Positions 9,499 through 17,575 of a DNA stretch of 64,000 nucleotides are shown in pieces. The stretch comes from Actinomycetes bacterium. GTDB taxonomy: Bacteria > Actinomycetota > Acidimicrobiia > Acidimicrobiales > JAMCPL01. Under the pieces are notes generated by a model that had not been told where the DNA came from, searched no databases, and was given only the letters and a program-made list of their open reading frames with translations. A program made the translations under genes and the position numbers. How positions within the stretch are numbered: position 1 is the first letter of the stretch; the number at the start of each line of letters is the position of its first letter. The stretch lies in assembly GCA_021816935.1 (NCBI GenBank), contig JAKAWR010000003.1:191702-255701 (forward strand). Direction: 5' to 3'.

Positions 9499-10556
9499 GA
9501 CTGACCTCCCGTGCCACCGACCTGCATTCTTTTCCTGTCAGCAAGGCGCATGATTGCTAGCGGAAGCCGAAGAGAATCGCCATCTGGAGCCGCGCCGGAG
9601 ACTGCCGCATCAACTCTTGCTACAGCCGTCCCGGTTGCAAGAGCCTCCAGGAACGGCGATCCAGCCGTCACGCCTGTGGTAAAGGCCTGCAGGCGCGAGA
9701 AGCCTACGTTCAGCTCCACACCCACCACGCCGTCCCCGATTGCCCGCGCGTCACTCTCCATCCTCTCGACCGCCAAGGAAGTGCACCTGTCAAACACCTG
9801 GCTCAGCTGGGTGACCTCCGTGTTCCTCCAGGACATCATCTGCCCTGCTGTGGCCCAGCCCTCGTATGCCCGTACGGCGGCAATCCCCAGCACGAACCCT
9901 CTCGGTTCGTAACCCCTCCCGATCAGCTTCGCAAAGTCCTGTCCGGAAAGGTGAGAGCTGAACGGCATCTCGGCCGAGGGTTCTCCCGGCCGCACGACTG
10001 CGGTGCCCGTCACGAAGAAGTCCACGCCCGGAACAGGAGTTCCGATGTGCCGCTGCCTGATCCGCACGCCGACTATACCATGAGCACCGTAATCCCTTGC
10101 CTCGGCGATCATGCGATCCAGCGCCAGCTGTGACGCCTCGACAATCCCAGCCTCGTAGTCTTCGAGCTCGACCGTGACACCCGCGCCGTAGTATCCCATT
10201 GCCATACCCTGCCCGATGCCAAAGCCTCCAGTCGCGCCTCCAAATGAACCACCCCAACCCGTAAACGGGGCACCACCGGGAACCCCTCCCCCGCCTGCAC
10301 CGGGCACAGTCCTCGTCCCGAGCCCACTGGTAGCTGCAAAGCGATACACCGAGGCCCCGAGCACGAACCCTGCAGGCTGGTACCCGGCACCCCGAATGGC
10401 AGCAAGCTCGGGAACCGAAAGGTTGGAGGACCACGCTCGACGCGATCCGCCGCCGCCCGAACCCGCGCCGCCATCCGAAGCCCGGACCCCGCGCGGTGTG
10501 GGCACGGTTCCGGACGTCTCCTCAGCGCCCGGCGAGGCGGGATCGCTCGCAGGCAT
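9495..10556 (-). CDS. double YbjQ/UPF0145-domain protein, second of three
   Basis: A 353-residue paralogue of its two neighbours. After a Gly/Ser-rich N-terminus of about 45 residues, the first YbjQ domain begins NLSVPELAAIRGAGYQPAGF. A Gly-rich insertion (about residues 80-120) interrupts it before ALDRMIAEARDYGAHGIVG. The second domain starts with MPFSSHLSGQDFAKLIGRGY and carries RMESDARAIGDGVVGVELNV. It ends with ATGTAVARV and a short tail. Starts 6 bp after the first paralogue and overlaps the third by 4 bp. Sequence divergence between the three is high, so the duplication is not recent. Confidence 0.72.
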   Translation of the reverse strand: MPASDPASPGAEETSGTVPTPRGVRASDGGAGSGGGGSRRAWSSNLSVPELAAIRGAGYQPAGFVLGASVYRFAATSGLGTRTVPGAGGGGVPGGAPFTGWGGSFGGATGGFGIGQGMAMGYYGAGVTVELEDYEAGIVEASQLALDRMIAEARDYGAHGIVGVRIRQRHIGTPVPGVDFFVTGTAVVRPGEPSAEMPFSSHLSGQDFAKLIGRGYEPRGFVLGIAAVRAYEGWATAGQMMSWRNTEVTQLSQVFDRCTSLAVERMESDARAIGDGVVGVELNVGFSRLQAFTTGVTAGSPFLEALATGTAVARVDAAVSGAAPDGDSLRLPLAIMRLADRKRMQVGGTGGQS

Positions 10557-10562
10557 GGGATA

Positions 10563-11483
10563 TCACCGATCCAGTGAGAGGGTCATCTGTGGCCGCTCGA
10601 TCACGTGGTCGTCCCGGATCGGCCGGATTGCGGTCCCGACAGCCAGGAACTCGATCACGTGGCTTCCCCAGAAATGCGACTTCTCGACAAGCTGCACCCC
10701 CACGATCCCTTCGGCGCCCAACCGCTCAGCCTCGTCCTGCATCCTGGTCATGGCCAGCTCCCTCGCTTCGTAGAGTGCCTGGGTGAACGGGACCACCTCG
10801 GTGTTGGAACCTGTCTGGCCGACCGTAGCCACGATGCTGCGATGGCCTATATGGTAAACACAAGTACCCATAACCAGACCGAGCGGCATGTACCCCGCTT
10901 GGACGAGCGTCCAGAAGTCCTGACCCGAGAGATCGCTCGTAAAAGGCGCCCCCGCTGCCGTTAGCCACTGGCCCGGCTCGTCGCGCGCACTGACCGCCGT
11001 GCCTACCGCTATGAACTCGGCCGAGTGCGGTCCCCAGTCATAGAAGTTGATGTCCAGGCGCACTCCGACAACGCCGTCCGCGCCAAGCACTTTCGCCTCG
11101 CTTTCCATACGCGACATCGCCAGCTCCCGCGCGGTATACATGGCCTGGGAGAGCTTGGTGAGCTCACGATTCTTGGACCACGACCTTCCTTGCAGCCCGA
11201 TGTGGTAAATGGAGCTGCCGAAAACGAGGCCACGTGGATCAAAGCCGGCCTCCTTCACGAGGAGGAACTCGTTCACCGAAAGGTCGGAAGTGAAAAGCCC
11301 GGGCTTACCCCCCGCCCCGGGTGCCAGCTCCCCGAGCCTCCTCAGCGCATCCTCGGGAAGGCCCACGGCGCTCGGATCGAGTGTCGCCAGCGCCGCCTGC
11401 CTGGCCGGGTCAAGCTGCTTATCGACCGTTCCGCTCCTGTCCTCGCCGGTCACCTGCTGATCCGCTCCGTCTTCAACCACCAC
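10563..11483 (-). CDS. double YbjQ/UPF0145-domain protein, first of three
   Basis: A 306-residue protein with a ~60-residue acidic/Gln-rich N-terminal extension, then two YbjQ-type domains. Domain 1 has TSDLSVNEFLLVKEAGFDPR, AMYTARELAMSRMESEAKVL and GADGVVGVRLD. Domain 2 has FTSDLSGQDFWTLVQAGYMP, ALYEARELAMTRMQDEAERL and GAEGIVGVQLV. Both end in EF(I/L)AVGTA. It is the promoter-proximal gene of the minus-strand set (three YbjQ genes, a small unknown, a secreted His-motif protein). This is the best preserved of the three copies and the easiest to align with the single-domain family. Confidence 0.76.
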   Translation of the reverse strand: MVVEDGADQQVTGEDRSGTVDKQLDPARQAALATLDPSAVGLPEDALRRLGELAPGAGGKPGLFTSDLSVNEFLLVKEAGFDPRGLVFGSSIYHIGLQGRSWSKNRELTKLSQAMYTARELAMSRMESEAKVLGADGVVGVRLDINFYDWGPHSAEFIAVGTAVSARDEPGQWLTAAGAPFTSDLSGQDFWTLVQAGYMPLGLVMGTCVYHIGHRSIVATVGQTGSNTEVVPFTQALYEARELAMTRMQDEAERLGAEGIVGVQLVEKSHFWGSHVIEFLAVGTAIRPIRDDHVIERPQMTLSLDR

Positions 11484-11970
11484 TTCTCTCCTGTCGCTCC
11501 TTTACCTACCCTCCGCTGGAGGATCTGACCCGCGGTTCGTGTTACCTGCCCGCGGCCGCAAACTCCAGCCTGCCACAGTCTCACGCTCTCGCCGCGCGGG
11601 AGGAAAGGCTCTTCGCCGCGAGATCGACCGCGGTGGACGCGCCGGCCGCCGCAATGGCGTACAAGGAGGTTTTCGACCAATGCCTCATTCCCGTACAGCC
11701 TATCCGGCCGGCCCCCAGGCGGCTATCTCCGCCCGCTTCCAAGTAACCGGGGCTCGCGGTTCCACCCGGCCGGCCGCCCAACATCTAAGATCAAAGGATG
11801 GCCTCTCTCTCTACGATCTGCACGGGCATCCGCCGGAATGCCGATCGTATCACGATGAAGTACGGCCATTTGCCATTGCGGGCCCGCCGAACGATATACG
11901 CTCCCATCCAGGCGATGTGTAACACCCGCAAGACGCGCAGTACCGATTGCCGGTCAGCCGGGGACCGGTA
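11484..11970. other. 487-bp divergent intergenic region with a possible small gene
   Basis: This spacer lies between the divergently transcribed YbjQ operon and the prephenate dehydratase-like gene and must carry both promoters. An AAGGAGG at 11664-11670 precedes an ATG at 11680 that opens an 80-codon frame ending at 11922. The peptide has no recognised motif and average composition, so it is only a possibility. No tRNA, riboswitch or clear -35/-10 pair is seen. Confidence 0.35.
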
Positions 11971-11972
11971 AT
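11946..11972 (+). promoter_or_regulatory. hairpin over the start of the pheA-like gene
   Basis: ATTGCCGGTC (11946-11955) pairs with GACCGGTAAT (11963-11972) in 9 of 10 positions, with a 7-nt loop. The right arm contains the first two bases of the ATG at 11971. In mRNA it would hide the start codon, so it could damp translation of the paralogue. No ligand-binding aptamer is recognised. Confidence 0.35.
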
Positions 11973-12996
11973 GGCTCGCGACAGCAGGGGAAGCGGAGGT
12001 GGAGGCGCCGGGGCGATCGTGCTCTTTCCGGGCCCGAGAGGCACTTCGGACGAACGGGCCATCAGCCTGCTCCGCACGGTGGAGCAACCTGAAGCCCACC
12101 CCGTTCCGGTCATCGAAACCGTCCTCGCCACCGTCGGACACACTCCGGACAGCCTCGGCCTCGTCCCGCTCGAGAACCCCCTCGAAGGTGAGCTCGCTCC
12201 CGTGCTTGATCGCATTGCCTTCGACACGGCCAACGTCTTCATCCGGGAGACCGTTGTCCTGGTCGAGCAGATGGAGGCGTTCGGCCTTGCTCCGAAGCCT
12301 ACTGCCCGCACTGTCGTGTCCCACCCCTTCGTCCTGGCGCTGTGCGCTCCGTTCATCTCCCGACTGGGCCTTGCGAGTGTGACTGCAGCCTCCACAGCCG
12401 ATGCATGCCGGATGGTAAGGTCCGGAGGCGGCGAAGGCCTTGTCGCCATTGCCCCGCAGGCAGTCGGTGAATCGTTCGGCCTCGTGCCGGCTACGAACCG
12501 TGGCTTGACACTGCCCGAGGTGAGAACGCGCTATGCGCTGATCGGCAGGGAGGTGTGCGCCAAGACCGGTGATGACCTCACGTTGCTGGTCATCACGCCG
12601 GCCGCCGACAGGTCCGGATCGCTGGAAACGGTGCTTCACAGCTTTTCGGAAAGGTCGCTCGACCTCACTTCTCTCCGCAGCCGCCCTGTTGTCGCCGGTA
12701 CCACTGAAAGCCACTGTTTCTTCATCGAGGTCCGAGGCCATGTATCGGACGTCCCGCTGCGAGAAGCCCTTTCGGAGCTGCTCTCGCAGGATGCCAGGCT
12801 ACGCGTTCTCGGAGCCTACCCACGTTGGCCCGGGATGGCGGTGATGCCACCCTACGCAGGGCTACCGGCAGCGAGCGTCAGCCGTGAGTCGGACGCGGAT
12901 CTCCTCGCCGCTGCTCTCCACCCGCCAGCGGCCGCGCTGGCGGGTGGAGAGCGACCCGCGCGGAGGGCTCAGGCCAGGAGGGGGGGTTCGGGGTGA
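11971..12996 (+). CDS. prephenate dehydratase-like protein, probably non-catalytic paralogue
   Basis: A 341-residue protein with the PheA layout: PDT domain (about 15-195) and C-terminal ACT domain (205-290) with SLRSRP and CFFIEV. The catalytic landmarks are altered compared with the next gene. The N-terminal signature is LFPGPRGTSDERA instead of LGPEGTFAEEA, PLENPLEGE replaces PIENSVDGE, and the conserved TRF is TRY (186-188). It may be an inactive regulatory partner or have another substrate. The ATG at 11971 is preferred over the TTG at 11947. A 50-residue Ala-rich tail contains an 18-bp perfect inverted repeat. Its stop overlaps the start of pheA by 4 bp (GTGA), so the two products are likely made together. 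Confidence 0.75.
   Translation: MARDSRGSGGGGAGAIVLFPGPRGTSDERAISLLRTVEQPEAHPVPVIETVLATVGHTPDSLGLVPLENPLEGELAPVLDRIAFDTANVFIRETVVLVEQMEAFGLAPKPTARTVVSHPFVLALCAPFISRLGLASVTAASTADACRMVRSGGGEGLVAIAPQAVGESFGLVPATNRGLTLPEVRTRYALIGREVCAKTGDDLTLLVITPAADRSGSLETVLHSFSERSLDLTSLRSRPVVAGTTESHCFFIEVRGHVSDVPLREALSELLSQDARLRVLGAYPRWPGMAVMPPYAGLPAASVSRESDADLLAAALHPPAAALAGGERPARRAQARRGGSG
12913..12952. repeat. 18-bp perfect inverted repeat with 4-nt loop
   Basis: GCTCTCCACCCGCCAGCG (12913-12930) is exactly complementary to 12935-12952, with GCCG between. It lies in the 3' part of the pheA-like gene, 40 bp before the pheA start. No T-run follows, so it is not a standard terminator. It could stabilise the transcript or affect reading into pheA. 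Confidence 0.8.
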
Positions 12997-13964
12997 AAGC
13001 ATCCCGCCTGGCCTACCTAGGTCCCGAAGGCACGTTTGCCGAGGAGGCCCTGTCGAGTGTCAAGACCATCGACGTCAACGGGCTAGAGACGTGCTCTCCG
13101 ATGCGAAGCGTCCAGGCGGTAATTTCATCGATCGAGGCAGGTACCTTCGACTACGGTCTGGTCCCGATCGAGAACTCGGTTGACGGCGAGGTCATGTCCA
13201 CCCTCGACGCATTGGTCTTCGCCACCTCCCGCTGCCTCATCAGGGAGGAGGTGATCCTTCCTGTAAGTTTCACGTCGCTGCGGCGGGTCGGGGACACCTC
13301 CCCGCCGAGAGTGGCGATCAGCCATCCGGCGGCACTCGGGCAGTGCAGGAGCTACATCGAGAGCCGGTCGCTCGAAGAGCGCGCCGTTGCCTCGACGGCG
13401 GAGGCGTGCCGTATAGTCGCCGGTGGGTCGGAAACCGGGTTGGTGGCAATCGCCTCGTCGAGGAGCGGCCTGTTGCACGGGCTCGAGACCGCCGAAGAGC
13501 GTATCGAGGACTTCCCGGGCGCATCCACCCGTTTCGCCCTTCTGTCAAGAGAGTTGTCCCCGCTTGCTGGTAGCGAAAACGCCGGCTCGGATGTCAAGAC
13601 CTTTTTCGTGCTGACGCCGCCGGAAGACCGAACCGGGATTCTTGCAGACATGCTGAAGGCATTCTCGGATAGGGGCCTCGGGCTCGCCAGCATCACCTCG
13701 CGCCCGCTCAGGTCCGCTCTCGGGACCTACTGCTTCCTCCTGGAGGTGCGGGCGGGACTGGGGAGCACAGATCTCATCGCGGCAATGAAAGAGCTCTCTT
13801 CTCTCGGGTGCGCAGTCAAGTACCTGGGCACGTACGCGGCCTTCGAGGGGGAGAGGGTGACCACGCCTTTTGCGGCCGGGCCGGCGGGGTCCCTCCCGCC
13901 GGGCGACCCGGCTTCCGTCGATGCGCTGGCAAGCCGGGTCCTCACGGATCGGAGCGGAGATTGA
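12993..13964 (+). CDS. pheA: prephenate dehydratase
   Basis: A 323-residue cytosolic enzyme that decarboxylates and dehydrates prephenate to phenylpyruvate in phenylalanine synthesis. The PDT domain (5-185) has YLGPEGTFAEEAL, VPIENSVDGEV, ISHPAALGQC, STAEACRIV and the catalytic STRF (Thr179-Arg180-Phe181). The ACT domain (198-275) has GLASITSRP and YCFLLEV, which bind Phe for feedback control in this family. The GTG at 12993 overlaps the stop of the paralogue by 4 bp. The next gene, 63 bp downstream, is tyrA, so this is an aromatic amino acid operon. All expected residues are present, unlike in the upstream copy. Confidence 0.93.
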   Translation: MKASRLAYLGPEGTFAEEALSSVKTIDVNGLETCSPMRSVQAVISSIEAGTFDYGLVPIENSVDGEVMSTLDALVFATSRCLIREEVILPVSFTSLRRVGDTSPPRVAISHPAALGQCRSYIESRSLEERAVASTAEACRIVAGGSETGLVAIASSRSGLLHGLETAEERIEDFPGASTRFALLSRELSPLAGSENAGSDVKTFFVLTPPEDRTGILADMLKAFSDRGLGLASITSRPLRSALGTYCFLLEVRAGLGSTDLIAAMKELSSLGCAVKYLGTYAAFEGERVTTPFAAGPAGSLPPGDPASVDALASRVLTDRSGD

Positions 13965-14027
13965 CGACACATCTGCCGGAGCTCGGGCCTAGGACCGTAC
14001 CGGCGGGGCACCGGCGGGGTTAGTCGG

Positions 14028-15137
14028 GTGAGTGCAAGCGCCGACCGCGAGGTAATCCGGTCCGGCGGGGGCATCGGCGCGAGCTCCAGCGGCGGGCTGG
14101 GCCGCGTGGGCGTGATCGGGCTGGGGCTGATCGGCGGCTCTATAGCGTTGGGCCTCTCCGGCAACCATGACGTCTCGGGCTACGACTCCGACCCCGGCGT
14201 AATGAGTGACGCCAACGGCCGGGGCATCCCCACGGCGAGCCTCGACTGCATCATCAGGCGATCCGACCTAGTCGTCGTGTGCGTTCCCGTCGACGCTATC
14301 AGGCGCACCTTCCAGAGTATCTCCGAAGCAGTTGGCCTCGATTCGGGAAGGACTCCATCGCAGCCTCCCGTGGTCACCGATACCTGTCCGGTTCAAAGGG
14401 AATCGGCTGCCGCATCAGCAGTGCTGGCAGGCATGGGGGTGCCTTTCGTCGGAGGACATCCGATGGCCGGCAAGGAGGTCGGTGGCTTTCGTAACGCCGA
14501 AGCCAGCATTTTCAGAGGCAGCCCCTGGGCTCTCCTGCTGGACGACGACACGAGTCTCGATTCTTACCTTCGCACCATGGTGCTTCCGCTTGCGCTCGGC
14601 GCCCGTGTGGTTCCCGCCCGCCCCGAGCATCATGATCGCGCGGTTGGCCTGGTCAGTCACCTTCCGCACGTGATCGCGGCCGCGCTGGCCCGGCTCGCCG
14701 CCTCGAGTGATGTACTCGGCCTTCCCGCAGCACTTGCGGGCGGTTCGTTTCGCGACATGATCCGGGTGGCTGGCGGATCGCCCGAGATGGCGGCCACCAT
14801 GTGCAGTTTCAACTCGGACATGCTGAGCGATGCGCAGCGTCGTTTCGCAATGGACATTGAGGTGGCCATGAGCGACTCGCAGTACGATATGCTCCTCGAT
14901 TACTTCATGACTGCCACGCTATCCGCAGAGCGCCTTGTCCGGATCCGGACCGGAGGCCCTGTGCCTTCCCGCACTCAGGAGGCACCCGGCGGTTCCGTTA
15001 CCTGGCCGGCCGGCAGGCTGGAGCCGATGCGTTCCTGGCTCACCGACCTCGGCCTTGCAGGTGGGCACGTAACCGGTATCGACGGCGACGGTGCCTCGGG
15101 CGTTACGCTATCGTACTGGGCTCCACCTGGGAATTGA
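14028..15137 (+). CDS. tyrA: prephenate dehydrogenase
   Basis: A 369-residue NAD(P)-dependent enzyme oxidising prephenate (or arogenate) towards tyrosine. The Rossmann motif GVIGLGLIGGSIALGL begins at about residue 27. It is followed by CVPVDAI, the family signature GGHPMAGKEVGG (around 145) and the active-site SHLPHVIA (around 210). GGSFRDMIRVAGGSPEMAA lies in the helical C-terminal domain. There is no separate ACT domain; the last ~55 residues are unique. GTG start at 14028. Third gene of the pheA-like/pheA/tyrA operon. Whether it prefers prephenate or arogenate cannot be told. Confidence 0.92.
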   Translation: MSASADREVIRSGGGIGASSSGGLGRVGVIGLGLIGGSIALGLSGNHDVSGYDSDPGVMSDANGRGIPTASLDCIIRRSDLVVVCVPVDAIRRTFQSISEAVGLDSGRTPSQPPVVTDTCPVQRESAAASAVLAGMGVPFVGGHPMAGKEVGGFRNAEASIFRGSPWALLLDDDTSLDSYLRTMVLPLALGARVVPARPEHHDRAVGLVSHLPHVIAAALARLAASSDVLGLPAALAGGSFRDMIRVAGGSPEMAATMCSFNSDMLSDAQRRFAMDIEVAMSDSQYDMLLDYFMTATLSAERLVRIRTGGPVPSRTQEAPGGSVTWPAGRLEPMRSWLTDLGLAGGHVTGIDGDGASGVTLSYWAPPGN

Positions 15138-15269
15138 GCGCGCAAGAGGACCGGCCTCTTGGGCAGCGCCGCCTCGGAGGACCAGACTCTCAGGAAATGC
15201 CTTGCGCTGGATAGGGGTCGCCCTCGGACGGCGCTGCCTCTCCGGGCCTGGCCCGCGCGGAGCCAGCTG

Positions 15270-15794
15270 TCACGGCTCCAGCAAGGCTGAATCCACTAGG
15301 GCGACCCTCGCGTGATAGCTGCGCGCCACCGAAGCAAAAAGCCTGCGGCGCCGCTCCAGGGTGCCGGGGCCGGGCGCCGTACTGCGGAACTCGTACAAAT
15401 CAAGCGCGAACTCCACGTCCTCACCAACCGGTGCTCTGCCGAGATTCGCCGCGCGAGCTGCCGCGATCTCGCCAACCCCGGCGACTATATCCTCCTCGTT
15501 CTCGCCCTCGTGGAGACGCCCCTGCGTGGCCACGGCGTCGTGGGCCAACTTGAGCGCAAAGCCTTTGTCCGGCCCCGGTCGGCCCCTCGACCTGGCGGCT
15601 CCATGTCGGACCGAGACGCCAGGCCCCCCGGGGGAACCACGTCCTCCGCGCTCACCACCTCCGGTACCCCCCGGCAAACTCGCCGCCCCCCCTTCTCCTG
15701 GACGGTGAACCGTCCAGGACGCGGGAACGGCAAGGCTGCGCGAACTGCGAACCCGGTATCTTCCCTCGACCGGTACGAACTCTGGTTGTGTCAT
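15270..15794 (-). CDS. conserved actinobacterial protein of unknown function
   Basis: A 174-residue soluble protein beginning MTQPEFVPVEGRYRVR. It contains a GRPGPDKGFALKLAHDA segment, an acidic ENEEDIVAGVGEIAAARAAN stretch, GRAPVGEDVEFALDLYEF, and a C-terminal ARVALVD. I recall unnamed actinobacterial proteins with this pattern (PEFVP, PGPDxGxALKLA, GRAPV). A Gly-rich loop (40-70) is expanded. The ATG at 15794 has GGAGG 8 nt upstream and was chosen over an in-frame start at 15809. Last of a minus-strand series ilvE-cimA-this gene, 54 bp after cimA; no link with leucine/isoleucine synthesis is known. Confidence 0.62.
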   Translation of the reverse strand: MTQPEFVPVEGRYRVRSSRSLAVPASWTVHRPGEGGAASLPGGTGGGERGGRGSPGGPGVSVRHGAARSRGRPGPDKGFALKLAHDAVATQGRLHEGENEEDIVAGVGEIAAARAANLGRAPVGEDVEFALDLYEFRSTAPGPGTLERRRRLFASVARSYHARVALVDSALLEP

Positions 15795-15848
15795 ACGAGC
15801 AGCCTCCAAAGTAAAGGCACGATTATCCTATTGGCTGCGGATCGCCTT

Positions 15849-17525
15849 TCAGCGACGCCGCGCCCGCCTCGGTGCCGTCCACTGCGCACCGGTTGCCTCA
15901 TCGCCGCCGTCTTCAGAGCCAGCCACGACCGGTGCCGCCCCGGCGCACAGAAGTCCGCACATAATCGAATCATCCAGCGCCTGCCACGACGCCTCGATGA
16001 TGTTTTGCGACACCCCGATCGTCGTCCAGACTCTATCCCCGTTGGTGCTGTCTATCAAGACCCGGGTGGCGGACGCAGTTCCCGCTGCGCTGTCCAGCAC
16101 ACGCACCCTGTAGTCGACGAGATGGATACCGGCAAGGTCGGGATAGAACCTACCTATTGCCTTCCGAAGAGCGCCGTCGAGGGCGTTGACCGGCCCGTTG
16201 CCTTCCGCTGCGGCGATCACCCGCTCGCCTCCGATCTGGACTTTCACCGTTGCCTCAGTGACCCCGCCCAGTTGGTGCTCGGAGATGACCCGGTACGATT
16301 CCACCGTATAGAAGTGCGGTTCCCAGCCGCTCGACCTTCGCAACAGCAGTTCCAGCGATCCGTCAGCCACCTCGAAGTGATATCCCTCGTATTCCAGCTT
16401 CTTGAGCTCCGACAGAGATCTGGAGAGCCCATCCGGACCGAGCTCGATCCCCAGTTGCTCGGCCTGGAGAGCAATCGTCGAGCGGCCGGCAAGCTCGGAT
16501 ACGACAATTCGCGTCCCGTTGCCTACGGTCTCGGGATCGACATGCTCGTAGGCCGTCCTCAGCCTGGCTATGGCGCTCGTATGCAACCCCGCTTTGTGGG
16601 CAAAGGCCGCGGTACCCGTATAAGGCTGCTGCGGGTGGGGTGGGATGTTCACGAGTTCGGCAATGTGATGCGAAACGGACGTCACCCTGGAAAGACGGCC
16701 TGGCGGCAGGGCCTGGATCTCCTTCTTGAGAATGAGGTTCGGAATGACCACCGCCAAGTCCGCGTTGCCGGTCCTCTCACCATAACCGTTGATGCATCCC
16801 TGAACGTGCACAGCACCCGCTTCTACCGCCGCAATGGTATTCGCGACGGCACTGCCCGAATCGTTGTGACAATGGATCCCCACCTTCGTTCCGCACGATG
16901 CCGCGACCTGCTCCACCACGCCTTTCAACTCGCCCGCCAGCATCCCACCGTTCGTGTCGCACAGAACCAGGGCATCAGCTCCACCCTCCTCGGCAGCCCT
17001 CAGTACCCGCATTGCGAACTTGGGATTGACCCGGTATCCGTCGAAAAAGTGCTCGGCGTCGAACAGCACCCTGAGGCCCTGAGCCACCAGGAAGGCGACG
17101 GACTCGTAGGCCATTGCCACCGCCTCGTCAAGGCTGGTCCGAAGAGCCTTCTGGACCTGCAGTGCCGAAGCTTTCCCCACGATGCAAACCGTTTCCGTCT
17201 CCACTTCCACCAGGTTCCGGAGAATTTCGTCATCTGAGGCTCTTGCTCCCGGGTGCCGCGTGGAGCCGAATGCCACAAGGGTAGACGTGGTAAGCGGAAG
17301 CTCCTTCTTCGCACGCGCGAAGAACTCGCCGTCTTTGGGGTTGGCTCCCGGCCAACCTCCCTCTATGCAGTCAACGCCGAGGTAGTCAAGCTGCTCGGCA
17401 ACGCGTAACTTGTCGTCGACACTAAGCGACAAGCCCTCCTGCTGAGACCCGTCACGCAGCGTCGTATCCAGAACCTCTACCTGCTGCGCCTTCACTTCTG
17501 GCACGTATACGCCTCTTGCACTCAT
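15849..17525 (-). CDS. cimA: (R)-citramalate synthase
   Basis: A 558-residue enzyme condensing pyruvate and acetyl-CoA to citramalate, the threonine-independent entry to isoleucine. TIM-barrel motifs include VLDTTLRDGSQQEGLSLS near the N-terminus, IEGGWPGANPKDGEFF, LCDTNGG, and the metal ligand motif GIHCHNDSGSAVAN. The C-terminal LeuA allosteric dimer domain (about 430-520) follows. The NPKDxEFF and AFAHKAGLHTSAI segments separate CimA from LeuA and homocitrate synthase. ATG at 17525 chosen; an in-frame GTG at 17555 is possible. It follows the branched-chain aminotransferase ilvE on the same strand, which fits the role. A short Ala/Gly/Arg-rich tail is unconserved. Confidence 0.9.
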   Translation of the reverse strand: MSARGVYVPEVKAQQVEVLDTTLRDGSQQEGLSLSVDDKLRVAEQLDYLGVDCIEGGWPGANPKDGEFFARAKKELPLTTSTLVAFGSTRHPGARASDDEILRNLVEVETETVCIVGKASALQVQKALRTSLDEAVAMAYESVAFLVAQGLRVLFDAEHFFDGYRVNPKFAMRVLRAAEEGGADALVLCDTNGGMLAGELKGVVEQVAASCGTKVGIHCHNDSGSAVANTIAAVEAGAVHVQGCINGYGERTGNADLAVVIPNLILKKEIQALPPGRLSRVTSVSHHIAELVNIPPHPQQPYTGTAAFAHKAGLHTSAIARLRTAYEHVDPETVGNGTRIVVSELAGRSTIALQAEQLGIELGPDGLSRSLSELKKLEYEGYHFEVADGSLELLLRRSSGWEPHFYTVESYRVISEHQLGGVTEATVKVQIGGERVIAAAEGNGPVNALDGALRKAIGRFYPDLAGIHLVDYRVRVLDSAAGTASATRVLIDSTNGDRVWTTIGVSQNIIEASWQALDDSIMCGLLCAGAAPVVAGSEDGGDEATGAQWTAPRRARRR

Positions 17526-17575
17526 CCGTCTCTCGATTCCCTCCACTACTGCCACTGCAGGCCCTGAGGCCCCCT

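Noticed and set aside
12913..12952. Rho-independent terminator
   Set aside because: It is a strong stem but lacks a T-run and lies within coding sequence followed by a coupled gene, so a terminator would block pheA and tyrA.
15312..17237. A 641-codon plus-strand open frame
   Set aside because: It runs antisense over cimA and the unknown gene; its residues are Arg/His/Pro-rich shadow sequence with no domain, while cimA is clear on the other strand.
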